Below, piece after piece: positions 1-12,605 of a stretch of 64,000 bases of DNA. The notes beneath the pieces are model-generated. The model was not told the origin of the DNA. It did no database searches and saw nothing but the letters and a program-made list of their open reading frames with translations. The number at the start of each line of letters is the position of its first letter. The first letter of the stretch is position 1. Origin of the DNA: Apteryx mantelli (lineage: Eukaryota; Chordata; Aves; Apterygiformes; Apterygidae); the NCBI RefSeq assembly GCF_036417845.1, contig NC_090020.1:40098425-40162424 (forward strand), in the 5' to 3' direction. Made by a program: the position numbers and the translations under genes.

Positions 1-3000
1 TCCAGCAAAGGACACCTTTTGCTAAAGCCTTAACCTTCACGCAGAGGGAACAGCGGAAACTCCAGCAACGGAGCTAAAGTCCAATTAATGAACGACCCAG
101 GGTGCTTGTCCTAAGCAGCAGAAAAATTATCTCCTTTCTCGGTATTATATACAGCCCTGGCTTAAGCCATACTTTTATGTCATGTCTGTCTTCCTAGGGA
201 TAAGTTCGTAATTTTTATAATTTTATTCAGTGTTACTCGCATTTACCTCTTCCTTTTTATGAGGCTGCTCACAAACACCACAGAGGTATTACTCAATCAG
301 AAGAAGAAATACTACCCCTGTTCTCAGTCACATACTGGAGAGACTTTTTTTTTTTTTTAAACACCATGCACTCTATACTTTTTGCTTTTCAGTTAAGTCT
401 AGTTCTCAGTTCTTTTTCCCACCTTTCTCTAACTTACCTACATATTGACACATGTACACAAACACAGATGAACGTTATATTGTGAGATCTGGTGGTGACA
501 AAGCACGAGGAGCTGACCGCGCAGGTCCCCTTTTCTGCTAGCGGGTTTAGTGGATTCGGCTCTCTAGGGGAGGAACAGCTTAATATTTGTAACAGGCCAC
601 GAGCAAAGTAGAACAACTTTTAAGATTTTATTTAAAATTCAGAGCACTCAGGGACTATGACAGAGTCATGCATTCAGAATGAGACAAAGCAGCAAGCATG
701 AAGAATGTAAAATGTATTAGTCTTCATTTAAAACCAGGGAAGTCTCTATTCCTCTTTCATGTACTTGATTGGTAATTTTGTGCGCATTAGTTTCAAAAAG
801 TAATGTTTTGTATGAGTAGATTTTGCCAATAAAATGTCACTCTAACTAAGATGAGGACAGTAAAATATCTCAAGCTACTGTTTTCACATAAAATAGCAAT
901 AGATTCAACATTATGTAATTACAGAGACTCTGAGAGAAATACAATGTAATGAATGCTAATATGCTTTGTGCCATAATACTAAGAGGTTTTAAGCCTTTTA
1001 TTTATTTTAATGCAGTGCAAATGTACTTACCCAGGGCACACTTTTGAGGCCCCAAATGGTAGGAATGCACATGAAAATGCACAAGGATCAGCTGGGATCA
1101 CAAAACTTTACATTTTTCCATGCAAGCTATTATGAGGGAGAGCATTTCGAAGGAAGAGCAAATATTCAAGTATTTTTATGCATGCAATCACTTGATTTGC
1201 TAGTGTTAACATAAGGTTTCATGAATAGAACAGGAGTATTTGTGGCTGCTGGCGTTTAAACTGTGGTCGCTAACATTACTGTCAAGTAGTCTCTAGCCAG
1301 AATTTGATAGGTATGCCTTTATGTATTACCATTTAAAGTACAGTGCTGCTGTCATCTGTAAACTCTATTTTCTTAAGGAAGATGCGCAATTACAGAAAAA
1401 TTTTCAAATCCAAGAAAGGGAGCAGGGTAGCCATAACACTAGGTCCATCCTTCACCTATAGAAAGTGAGCACGGTGTTTTTCTAGTCCAGCTTGTAATGT
1501 CCAAGGGACACGGTAACATAATTTTTGGACATAGTTAGGTACAACCTTGGCCTCGCTAAAGAAATCCCATAACTTGTCTCTGATAACAAGTCCATTTCTT
1601 TACAGTCACTGTTATATGGCTACGACATGCCATGTCGGTACTTAAGGAGGACCTTCCTGAACACTCCAGCCTGCAGAAGCAAACCAGAACATATGCTTGC
1701 TAGGGCTATTGCAGGAGACTTTGCAAAAGGAGTTAGTATTTAGCACAGATATGAAGGCATTTTTTTGGAAGAGCAGACCTTTGTTGTTTTGAGCTCAGCA
1801 AAAAAAAATTTCTGCCACTTTTCTGCAGCGTAGTGGAAATCAGACAGACATTTCTGGTGCCTCCTTTTCAGGGGTGCTGTAGGCTTACAACCCCAGTTCA
1901 GTATTATCATCAGCTGCATTCAAGACACGTAATTCAGCAGTACCTGGGCCAAAGTGTAGGGGTCATAGTTTACACAGTGCTTTGAGCTCCTTCAGGTGGA
2001 GAGACGATAAACACCGTGATTATAAGCCTTGTTTTGCAACTGTGCTGCAGAGATAATTAATATGAAAGAGTCCATGATATAATAACATACAGAAGATTTT
2101 TCTATGTGCTTAGGGAGAAAATGAAATCTCAATATATTTACACTAAAAATCAATTCAATTAAAATTTTGTTTGCAATGGTGATAGAAAATTAAAAATAGA
2201 AATAATTTCTGTCAAATGTCGATTCATTTGCATATGCACACAAGCAAAAGCTTTAGAAAAAATGAAAACAGTTTGAAATTAAGGGTGAAGTGGGAAAAAA
2301 AGTGATGGTAAATTGCACAGAAGGCTCCCTCTTTAATGCCATAGTAGCAGTGAACTGAAATTCATTCACTGGAAGATGTTAGAAATTTTGTGTACAGTGT
2401 AGAAAATGGTATTTCCAAAGATTCTGACACATAACTAGTGCTTCTAAAAGTCAAGATCCATCAGTTAAGCTCTTTAGTTCTTCAGCAGTTTCCCTTTGAT
2501 TTTAGGCCACTGACTTTGGACAGCAGCTTCAATCATAGCTCACAGGCAAATGACTTTATGCCAAGAACAACTTTGTTTGGCAGCAGGAGCTGACACATAT
2601 GCTTTAGTTCTCCTGCAGTACCACATGTGTCTTCTAAAAACTGTGGTTGGAGAGTGTAATAAAGATCTAACTGTTATAGCATATTAGTGAGGAAATATAC
2701 AGTCCCTGACTTCAGGTCTGGAAAAAGATCTAAGTGTTTAGCTTTGTTTTTTATTCAGACACCTTTTTTAGGTGGCATATTTCACTCAGGTTTTGGACAG
2801 ACTTTATTTGAAATGTTTGGGTATCCGTATTTATTAGAGCTGGATGACAGCTTTTAGCTAACATCTCTTTCACTGAAAATGCCATACGGTCAGACTGAGC
2901 TCTTAGGCCAAGGAGGGAATTTCTGGGCAAAACAAACAGCAGAGAGGAGAGAGGCCAGCGTCCCAGCCACCCCAAGGCAGCCCACAGTCTGGTGGTTGGG

Positions 3001-4330
3001 ACGCTCATGAAGGACAGGGGACATCCCTCCTGTTGTTAACGATTCTGGGACACCTAGCATAACTTTTCAAGAATGATTTTGGAAAATCTGATTTTGCTTC
3101 CATTGAATAAGCACACATCCTCAAACCCAAATATTCTTTCAGAAATCTTGTTTTCTGGCCAGTCTAACACTCTCTTCCAGCTTCTGCAAAGCTTTCATAC
3201 TTACTATTCCATTGCCAGTATCACCACTTAATAGTATGTTCATTTAGAAAAGTTATTAACATAGAGAATTAATTGAACTTTATACCACACGTTGAGTACA
3301 TAAAGAAAACACACTTGAGAAAATTCCCTGTGCACATCTGAGTTATTTAGGAGCTTACAGTGGAGCCTCAACTCATTAATCAGCAGAACAGGCACTTTGT
3401 AGAATGCCCAAAATAATTTCTCAGTTATCATATTTTTATTATCAAATCAAACTTTGAGCTGAAAATTTGCAGATTTAATCTTTGAGTAAAAATAACCGGA
3501 CAACTTGTACATGAGAAGAAAATTTAAAAAGTATACATTTTCTAATAATCTCTCCATCTTCTCCCAAAATATTCCTTTAAGTTTTATCCCAACAGAACTA
3601 AGCCTAAAGGAAAAAAGTTTTAAAAATTGCATTTTGTCGAAAACTAGTCTTTATCAACAGGCACGGGTTCAGCCTTGCGCAGGGATCTCTATGGTTAGCT
3701 CCTTTACACATATATACATAGAGCTTTTCATCTCAAGAACATCTATCTCAGTAACTCAAACATACATTTCATAATCTTTGTCATAATAATAGCATTCTCT
3801 ATATAATGTTAGATGCCAGACAAGGAGAAGAGCGATTTCATTCCACCGATAATGAAGCAATCTTCAGCAAGATGTCAAGACAACCTAAGTGGTTAATGAC
3901 ATTTCTTGTGATCCACCTGCTGGCCATCCTTCCCTTCAGGACAAAAAGGGAATCCTTTTTATTAAATGCAAATCAGTATTTAGATAAACACTAACCAGAT
4001 GAAGAGGGAAACACTCTGACAGTCTTCAGGCTTAGGGACTAAACATGTGCTTAACCACTATATAAAAAAAGACTTTTTTACACAAACAGCATTTGTGAAT
4101 GCCTAGCAGCACTGCTACCTCAGCCTCCAACTAAGGACAAACCAGATATTTATATATAGTGTGCACGAGCACACATATCTTCTATGCTGTCTTTATTTTA
4201 GTTGGAGCAACCTCTTTTGGGCACCACTGAGAAGCAGAAGTTTACTCTGGCCTTATAAGAAAAAGAAGCAAGAGGGACGTAACAGCATGAGCAGACGCTT
4301 TAAGGCCAGAAAACGATGACTCCTCTCCCC
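1..4330. other. AT-rich non-coding stretch, no gene seen
   Basis: Short frames only (up to 89 codons), all of random composition. It holds a T14 run at 345-358 and the POU-type site at 2226. A splice-like minus-strand segment at 1031-1091 was considered and rejected. No recognisable transposon. Confidence 0.7.
2226..2238 (+). promoter_or_regulatory. Octamer (POU) site overlapping a MORE-like palindrome
   Basis: A perfect octamer ATTTGCAT at 2226-2233 overlaps the palindrome TGCATATGCA at 2229-2238, which is close to the palindromic POU-dimer element ATGCATATGCAT. A second MORE-like text, ATGCATATGC, is at 33808-33817. Binding is not demonstrable from sequence, and such 8-mers occur by chance about once per 33 kb counting both strands. 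Confidence 0.2.
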
Positions 4331-4348
4331 AGCGGCTGCTGTGGGAAT

Positions 4349-4370
4349 GCTGGCATATGCCAGCGCTGGC
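4349..4370. repeat. Two overlapping perfect palindromes
   Basis: GCTGGCATATGCCAGC (4349-4364, 16 bp) overlaps GCCAGCGCTGGC (4359-4370, 12 bp), so the half-site GCTGGC occurs three times in alternating orientation. It sits in a small GC-rich patch. A binding site for a dimeric factor is possible. Confidence 0.7.
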
Positions 4371-4959
4371 CCAGAGCACACCAAGGGCCTGCGGGTGCAA
4401 GACGCGGCTGCAGTGTACAGTGGTTATTCTGCACTTAAGGTGCCTGCAGAGAGCTGCTTCATTCCGCGTCTGCTCCCACCCTACCCACAAGGGCTTGGGC
4501 AGCCCCTTGCCCAGATCCTCCTCCTCTCCCGTTTGTTCTCCTCGCTATCAGGTCTTCCTTCCAAGACAAAATCTAGCAACAAAAACGCTTCAAAAATGAC
4601 ATTATTGTAACACAAAAATACTTATAACAACCTAATAACTAAACCATGTCTACTTGCTCTAAATGTGGGTTAGGGTCTTAGTCTGCAGGCTTTGTCTGTG
4701 GGCACTTCAATATCATTTTCTATCAGTTTCTTAGAGATGAAAAGGAGCAGCAGTTATATGTCTAAACTCCTACCTCACTGTAAATCACTTAAATTCACAG
4801 TCATTAAAACAGGACCCATAGTCAGAGAACACTATATTCTATACTCCATGTTAAAAAAAAAACTTGAGAGTAAGTAAAATTTTCCGTAAGGCAATTTCAG
4901 AATAGGGAAAATCACGCCAGAACGCTTGAGGGATGACAAGAGCCTGTTCCCTGCCACCA

Positions 4960-5060
4960 CCTCCTCTCACCATGGCACGGACTGCTCCCTCACGGCAGCG
5001 CTGCGCATGCTCAGGACGAATGTGTCGCACATACGAAGCACTCGTGCTGCGCATATGTAC
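4960..5060. other. Local CpG cluster
   Basis: About nine CpG dinucleotides fall within 100 bases, against near absence in the surrounding kilobases. It contains TGCGCATGCTC (5002-5012), one base off the NRF1 consensus, and a second TGCGCAT at 5048-5054. It is too short for a conventional CpG island, and overlapping plus- and minus-strand frames of about 145 codons (4933-5367 and 5062-5499) look like composition effects. Confidence 0.45.
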
Positions 5061-6026
5061 ATCAGTAAATCAGCAGCAGGAAAACCAAGCCTTTCCTGGG
5101 CATATCAAATTCGCTGAGCCCAGAGCGGCTCTGCAGAGCTGGTGCAGCAGGTCCAGGGCTCCTCGGTATCTCGGCTTCATGGGGCGAGCACAGCAAACCC
5201 AGCATTGCCGGGAAATGCCAGCACGGGGGCAAGGCTGTGGCCTGCCACCTTCCCTCCACCACAGAAACAAAGAAACTGCCCAGTCCCATAAAATATCCTG
5301 GGCACTGCTCTCTGTAACAAACAGAGATGTTTCCTTCTGTAAACAAATCAACGCTTGCTTGTTTTAGAAACCTGTGTTTCCTGGACCAATAACAACAGCG
5401 CCTTTGCTGGATCTGGTCTGGAGGTTTTGGACATGGGCAACGAACCTGAAAGCTTCTTCCGTGTCCCCATTCATTTGAAGCCAGTATTAAATGTCCCAAG
5501 GTTTTCTCATAGACTTCTCAATCCTTAAATGACCTTTTATATCCTCTCAAACATATCTTTCATCAACACCTGAAGGAGCACCATCTTGTAGCCTTTAAAT
5601 AAAACCCATCAAATATATGGTGTTTCCTTGTAAGAACATAATACGGGCTGGAAGCAAGCTGTCCAAACCACCGTGGTCTAATATTCTCACTTACCTTTGC
5701 GGGGTTTTATCCTTAGAAATAGTTCTGGTAATCACAGTTCACTTCTGATCTGAGGCAGGTAAAGTTTCCTATGACACTTTCCCCCTCCCCCCAAAATTGA
5801 CAGATCTGAAATTGAGTGCTCTAAAGCACTGTGATCAAGTAATCCTGAGAATTTGCACCTAACCATCAAATCACTCCCCAGTTTGCTTTCAGTTTGCAAA
5901 CCATAAGTCTGTAGCTGGAAAATAATCTCTTTATTCATGTGTGTCTGACAGGCTCCTTTTGGCAATGTTAATAAATAATTTATGGTCTGTTTTAGCTAAC
6001 AGTAAAATAGCCATGAATTAAAGGAC

Positions 6027-6040
6027 GGGGGGGGGGGGGG
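6027..6040. repeat. G14 homopolymer
   Basis: Fourteen consecutive G on the plus strand in an AT-rich setting. It is able to form G-quadruplex and is prone to length error in sequencing. Confidence 0.95.
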
Positions 6041-6958
6041 AAGGACAGGAAACTTTTTACATGGAAGAACTAAATTCAAAGCAGCCTTCCCTCTGTGAAT
6101 TTACTGGTTTCAATTTTTTGTTAGCCCTGAGGCTGGATATTTGTCTCTAGTTCTGAAAAATGAACAAGACAACATATACTAGGAAGTACTCACTATATTG
6201 GTTCTTCTAGTCATGCATTTCTAGTTGTTTGTAAAAGCAAAATCTTCCCCTCTCTCCTTTCTTATCTTTCATTACTCTGCTTACAATTTTACCCATCCTC
6301 AGCCTGTCGCTCTTCCATCCTTGGTCTGGTTCACCCCTCTCCCTTGCAAAACATATCTGCTGATCCTTCTTAGCACCTGGCTGAGTCTTTCTGGTGAGAG
6401 GGGCTTTCGCCATGGGTAACAAGAGCTAAAATGGTGCTCAAGTCCATGGCTTTAGGGGGAGGGCACTTCTCATCCTGTCAATGGTGCAAACGGTGAGATT
6501 AGATTTCCCTGGATCTCTGAGCCAGAGCAGCAGAGTGAAACTTTAGCAGTTCAGGTTCAAATGCATAGTGGTTTCTTGCATCAGGCTTCAAGAAACTCAA
6601 GAGATCAGAAAAGTACAGACTTTTCTGGGACTTGCAGCAGCCTGCAATGGGCTGAGCATAGCAGGGTGCTACAAACAGGGAACAAAACTTTGCCGTGGTT
6701 TAATTACAATGCCAATACCTAAAGGCAGCTACGGTCAGTCTTGCAGTAGATACAGAGGGAAAAGGCTGCATCCACCACAGTTAGAGAAAAAAATGATGCT
6801 TCTGTTGGCCAAGCAGCTGAATTAAAAAAACTGCATTTATAAAGTTATCAGTCAAAGAAAGAACTCCAATTAAAAATTATCCCTGTTTTATCAGTCTTTT
6901 GGTGGGAGGTGGTGATGAATGCAGCAATGGGTATAAATAAACCTAGCTAAGTAGATAC

Positions 6959-6984
6959 TTGGGGGAATTATTATTGGGGGAATT
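6959..6984. repeat. Short direct repeat
   Basis: ttgggggaatt occurs at 6959-6969 and again at 6974-6984 (period 15). Confidence 0.7.
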
Positions 6985-7957
6985 TTTGAAGTAGTGTAAG
7001 TTGCTAGCAGTGCAATATACCATTGTTTCTTAGGGTTGTATACCAGTTGTCATAGAAAAAGAAATTCTAACACCTGTTTTCTCATAATAAATGCACTGGA
7101 AATACAGTATTTAATACAACCACAAATTATGTGCTCAATGTGATGTATACTTTAAACTATGAAATATTATTTATGTACGTGGACTAGACTTTCCAAAGAC
7201 ACACCCATTAAACTGTATACCTATTTTCTCTCTGAAGAGGTAAGTCTTCAGTAACAGTCTGGGGAATCAACATTGCATTAGTACCAGATACGTACAGTCT
7301 GATCTGTCTTTCATGTTTGAAGATGGAAGTTTCCAAATGAAAGCCTACAGTTCAAAGGTTTATGGGATTTTCTCTTACATATGTTTTTCTTGTTTGGTGT
7401 ATTTGAAGATGTTTTCAAGCACCATTTCACCTTGATAGGTCAAATGCTTTCCAGTTTATTGATATATTACTGTACTCAAAAGACTTTTGTTCTAAGAAAA
7501 GCACTTAAGAGTTTGTACACAGGCATGAAGGTAAAAATTTTTTTTTTAAATGAAGGACTTGGCAAAAAAATGGAATACTTTGGGAAGAGTATAAAGAAAG
7601 AAGTGACTAGACTAATGGGAAAAGTTTCCATCATAAAGGAGGAGACAATCTTCTGAAGTGAGAAACTCCAAAAGTGGAAAAACTGTGGGAGCCCACTGAA
7701 AAACATCCAGATCAAACAGCCTGGGGCAGTTTTTCATCATGATGCTAATGGCAAGAATTATCTATGCTCTCCCTGCCGGTGCTGATGGCACGCATGTGAT
7801 TCTTCTGGCTCTGAGCACAAGGGCTGGTGAGCACAAACAGGGACCTGTTGAACCACACATAGATTTCTTTAATTGAATAAGCTCTTTAGTAAAGAGAGTT
7901 AGTAGAAAATCTGTAAATCTTGCCGGCAGTTCTCTGCATTTCAGGAATGACTGAAAG

Positions 7958-8018
7958 GCTAGCTCCTACTCAAATCAATGGCAACCTTCTCACTCACTCC
8001 AAAGGCTCTGGGAGCAAA
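7958..8018. repeat. Ancient amniote interspersed-repeat-like motif
   Basis: The text tcaaatcaatggcaacctt, followed by cactccaaaggctctgggag, resembles a motif seen many times in turtle, crocodile and bird DNA (gaaatcaatggcaaaactcc ... gacttcaatgggagcagg). Only about 60 bp can be compared and it is strongly diverged. Family and orientation are not assigned. Confidence 0.3.
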
Positions 8019-8341
8019 AGTGGTGCCAGGAGTTTGGAAAAATGGGCCAAGAAAAAATATACTTCAAAGCCCACAACAGATTTTTTTGTTTCAAATTAGA
8101 CACACTTTACATTAGGTAAAAAACAGATGAGATCTTCCAAAAACATTAGATAATGGTTAAATGATACCCTGGATCTTTCCAAAGATACAAAAGCTATGTA
8201 AACACTATGTGATAATAAAAACAATGGAGAAACTAAAACATCCGTCCCTCTATTGTTTGTTATGGTTTTAGGCACTTGTCTCTTTGCACACAAAGTAGCT
8301 TTTGGCTAAAGAAAGAGGGGAAAAAACTCACAACTAAATGC

Positions 8342-8356
8342 AAAAAAAAAAAAAAA
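8342..8356. repeat. A15 homopolymer
   Basis: Fifteen consecutive A. There is no retrocopy or target-site duplication visible around it. Confidence 0.95.
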
Positions 8357-9471
8357 GGGTTTCTTCTAAATTAGTCTAGATCCGGATATGTTAAGCTCTG
8401 TGCCAGCCTAGAAATAGTGTCCTATACATGTTGACAATGAATAGCATCGACTGCATAACTTAATGAATATTGCTTTCAGTGGCAAAGCCAGTCACTCATG
8501 CAAATGCAGTGGGGTCACACTGCAGACCAGACTGGAGAACTGGTCTAGGTTACCTTTTGTAAAGTTGTATTTCTGCAAACTCAGGTCAGTTCTCCAATCT
8601 AAGTCACCATGAGACTCTCACATACTGGTACCAGGCCAGGGATGTGGAGGTGTCACAGGGAGAGGAACAACTGACAGCTGCCAGAGAAAATGCTTAGCAA
8701 ACTATATTGCAAGGCTTCTTATTTAATATATGGTTGCCAATGAAATCCCAGAGAAAGAGAGAGAAGGAATTTTTAAGAAAGTGAGGTGAGGAATTTGCAA
8801 TATTGCAGATATTTTTTTCTTTGAGGAGACAGTGATTCTAGTGGCTTTTACAAAGTCTTTCATGGTACTTTATCCCCAAGAAGAACCATAATAGGTGAGG
8901 CAATGGCCTAACTGCCACCTCTACCTCAACTTGAACACAGCAGCAATGGGTGGTCAATTTGTAAAAATATTCAAGAAAGAGTTTGGGGTTACAAATAGAA
9001 CTGATAAAGGAAATAAAAATCTATTTTATCCAATAAGGACAAAAAGCAACTGTTCAATAATCCCAGCAACTGAAAAGTGTAGCAATAAAAAGTGGACCAG
9101 CTAGAAACTGTACCCCTTTGGTTTGGCACAACTGCCCTAAAAGCGACGTATGTGCTAAGCTAAGGGATAAGACACTGACCTCTCTAATCAGAGTTATGGA
9201 TCCTGTTGCTTCTAGCATACATTTCACCAGGCATTTTCTGCAAGTAAAGTTCAAGAGCATAACTCCCTTCCTATAGCAGACACACAGAAAGGCTAAATTA
9301 CCATGAGTACAATGAAAACTCAAGTTTTCTTCAAAAGAGAATGGTACTGCTCCTCTCGCTGCCTCCAAGTATGTGGTTTGTTACAGCACTGCTGGCCAAA
9401 AAGTATTTATTAAGAGACAGAGAAAAATCAGAACACTAAGACCACTTCATGACAAAAGGAAACTTGAACAG

Positions 9472-9580
9472 TGAATCACATATAATCGCAGAGATGTCAG
9501 ACCGCAGAGGACCTCAGCAGATCATCCTGCCCTGAGGTGGGTGCCCGCACTCCTAGCCCATCCCATGGCACATCTGCACT
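9472..9580 (-). mobile_element. Decayed CR1-like LINE 3' end
   Basis: The plus-strand text gaatcacatataatcgcaga resembles the degraded octamer tail of CR1 (gaatcatagaat...). It is followed by gaggacctcagcagatcatc and, after about 30 bases, by tcctagcccatccc, the order seen in older sauropsid CR1 3' ends. Divergence is high and the right edge is indistinct. It has the same orientation as the younger CR1 at 53.5 kb. Recognition is by eye from the family pattern, so the subfamily is not assignable. Confidence 0.55.
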
Positions 9581-12553
9581 GCACAGTTTGGCAGACAGAG
9601 CCGGGAGCTCATACTGACTTGGGAGCATGGCAGAACTGGGAGCAGTGTGGGCATGCGGCCCAGGCTGGTCACTAGCCCATGTGAGACATGGTACGTATGC
9701 AGCTTTCTGTGCTGCACGCACCCTTACCAAGCTGGATGGTGCACTAGTGCACGTGAAATGGTTGTAAGTGAGGTTATAGGAACATTACGTTCTTGAAATG
9801 CCCTGCTCTCACTTTCAATTCACATACATTTTGGTCTGGTTGCTATTAACATCAAACCATCATGCAAAAGTCATTACAAGTGTTGGGAGGTCCATTTTAA
9901 TCCATCTTCCCCAATCATTTCCTATCAATATTATCCAAAGGAACACATAATATTAGCAAACATTTTCATCATAACAGAATACTTTTGAATTCAATTAACC
10001 CCAACTTCACAATCTCCTTGTTGGGTAGACAGAGTGGACTGACTTTATTTCCATCCGTCCCATGACTTGTGAATGCTGACCCTGAGCATCATGAGAGCTT
10101 TTGGAGACCGGGGAATTCACCTTCTTGAGGGGCAGCCACAGTCTCCTGACCTCTTCTTCTCTGGAACTCCATTTTATGGATTTAGCATATCGCTTACAAG
10201 ACATCCATGCCTTTACTTTTAGTATCAACCAGCTGGCCCTACCTTTATTGACTGCATGAAGATTTGGAATACTCTGCATCACTATAGCTCACATCTGGAC
10301 AAATTTTCTGTTCAGAGAGGAAGTGCTAGGACATGGAAATAAAATAACTGGGAAAGCACATTTTAGTTCTGCAAATCAAGTAAGTTTTCAACAACTCAGA
10401 GAAGTTAATCCTTCAACCACATCAGGACAAGGAGAGCTCCAGGTCACTGCAGACTGAAAACTGACCTATCTGGGGAGGAGGGAGAAGAGGTAGGATGTTT
10501 TGTCTTGCTTTTCAATTTGGATTTTTTTCTTTTTGGTGGGGGAAGGGTCAGTGCTACATATACACCTAAGCAAATAATTGCCTGGTCAGTTCTTCTAAGG
10601 TTACTTAGTGATTAGAATACATGAAAGTGCAAGAACTGGTTAGTTTGAGTAAGAAACTGAAAGTTTTCAGTGTACGCTGGCAGCAGGAAATGCAGTATGC
10701 TTTGAAAGATGAGGTCTACTTTTGCACTAAGGTCTCAAAAGAGGAGGAAGAAGTTTATCAGAACTTTTTTATTCAGCACCACTCCAGAGTTTCTTGACTC
10801 AGATTAGTCATCAGACCACACTTTTTTCTTCTTTCTTTGTATTTTTAACAGAACTCTTGACCCCGTTATAGGCTGCTCCTCCCTCCCTTCCCCCCATGCA
10901 AAAACAATCTAGTGATGGAAACCTATAACCCATCTGTCACTAAAAGAAAACAAGATAGGACACTTCTGAGGGAAAAATAGAAGCAAATTTCTTTTTTCAG
11001 TTTCCCTAAAGACAACACTTACAAAATACAAATTTAAGCTACTAAACTCACTACCTATTCCTTTTGTTTAACAATTCAAAAGGACAGTGTGTGAGAACAT
11101 GTGTAATATCAGTGTAGAAGTCTCATTTATCATGCTTCGATTTGGGTCAAGGTTGTCTTCTGTAAAGTCTAAGACAGACATAAACTCAATCTCTTGTAAC
11201 TAAGGGATAATAAAATACTGAGATACAAAGTGAGATTGTGCAAGGGTTATAAGAATTTTTACCAGGAACCTGATTCCAAGAAAAATTCTAAGAAGAAAAG
11301 GGGGAGGGATGGCAGACACTCCTACAGTGATTCACACCTGATTTCAAGGCTCATTCCCTTCTGTATCAATAGTGTCCACACAAAAAATGCAGTATTATTT
11401 CACATAATAGAGGGGGCAGCGAAATGATTGGCTTCATCGCACACTGCAGCCACATTGACATTTGTAAAAACGTCCAAATCCAAAGGGATAAATTATTCAC
11501 TGCTTTGCTGAAAGGTAGCACTAAAAGGTTTTGATAGGTTGATAAAGAAGAATGCGACTGTAAATGTCTGACATACCCAAGCCACAAGGAATTTGTACGA
11601 GCCCACTACGTCCTCACTTTTCAGATGAACTGTTAAACTAACACCTCCTAACCAGGATTGTTCATTTTCAACTGCAATGATCCCTATGCTAAAGCATGGA
11701 GAGATTAAAAAGAAAAAAATATATATTTTTTTAAATGGATCTGTAAAGGAGGCTTCAGGAAGGCATTGAAAGAGAGGGATGGCTTGTATTTTTCTAATTA
11801 TTTCTTTAAACACATTCTTAAATGGGAAAGAGAATTATAACTTAGAGCTCCTGTCTCTGTGGTTTGACAAATCGACAATTTGTCCATTGTAAAAGTAATG
11901 ATATGTTTCATTTATTTTCACTTGTTCTTTTAATAGAATATTTTACTCTTAAAATTGCAAGGACAGCTGAAAAGCAGCTTTGAGATGGCAGCAATCCATG
12001 CATTACAGAAACATCTGTGATGCCTAATTCTGTTAACAATGAATGTAATGGCTTTACTTGTTTCTCATGGTATCCCCTGCATTCCAAACACTTGAGGACA
12101 CTCACGCAGGTAGACATTTATCTGCTTTTAACCCTGGAAGCCTTTTGTCCTGGCCACATTCCCTCCAGTCAGAGATGGGATGTATTTCAAAACCAATCTT
12201 CATCAGATAGACAACTGTTGAAGAATAGAAAAGCAGTCAATTCTCTCCAAATTACCAATTTCCACCTTGAGCACTTCACTGCCTGAAGTGAGAGTAGGAC
12301 TAAGCAACAAACTAGCTCTCCCACATGGTGGTATGACATATAGGCCAGAGAAGACCTGGATTCTGGATCATGAAGTCCAATCCCCCATATTGCAGGCAGT
12401 CAGGAGCACTGTGTTTGCTAGCATGTCTTTTTTCACATCATTAAGAGCCTTTTTAGCCTTACTGTTCCTTTTTGGGAGATTGTCACATCCTGAAAGCTTG
12501 TTTTTGTCCATGGCAGATACTGCCAGCACAATCAGAAATCACTATGGTGTGGA

Positions 12554-12605
12554 TTATTTTCAAAATATATCCAATTTACTTATTTTCAAAATGTGTCCAA
12601 TGTTT
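12554..12605. repeat. Diverged 26-bp tandem duplication
   Basis: ttattttcaaaat followed by atatccaatttac is repeated directly as ttattttcaaaat followed by gtgtccaatgttt with period 26. A few differences, mostly at the end of the unit, show it is older than the 27.3 kb duplication. Confidence 0.8.

Larger units (their letters stand above)
5400..9470. other. Non-coding stretch, no gene seen
   Basis: Apart from the G14 run, the short direct repeat at 6959, the ancient repeat-like motif at 7958 and the A15 run, nothing is recognisable. The 5781-5792 text is a C-rich run (five C, T, six C). A consensus donor on the minus strand near 5691-5697 (caaag|gtaagt) has no convincing exon attached, since nearly all readings contain stops. 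Confidence 0.65.

Noticed and set aside
1031-1091. Minus-strand splice-flanked 61-nt segment whose translation contains FLPFGASKVCPG, reminiscent of the cytochrome P450 haem-binding signature
   Set aside because: The spacing from F to C is one residue short of the signature, the conserved G and R positions are not met, the acceptor is weak, and no other P450 motif is found nearby. Probably coincidence.
4933-5499. Overlapping 144- and 145-codon frames on opposite strands
   Set aside because: Mirror frames in a GC-richer patch are expected from composition. No start context, domain or splice evidence favours either.
5691-5760. Consensus minus-strand donor (caaag|gtaagtgag)
   Set aside because: Upstream sequence on that strand is closed in all frames within 60 bases, except from a poor acceptor. 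No exon can be defined.
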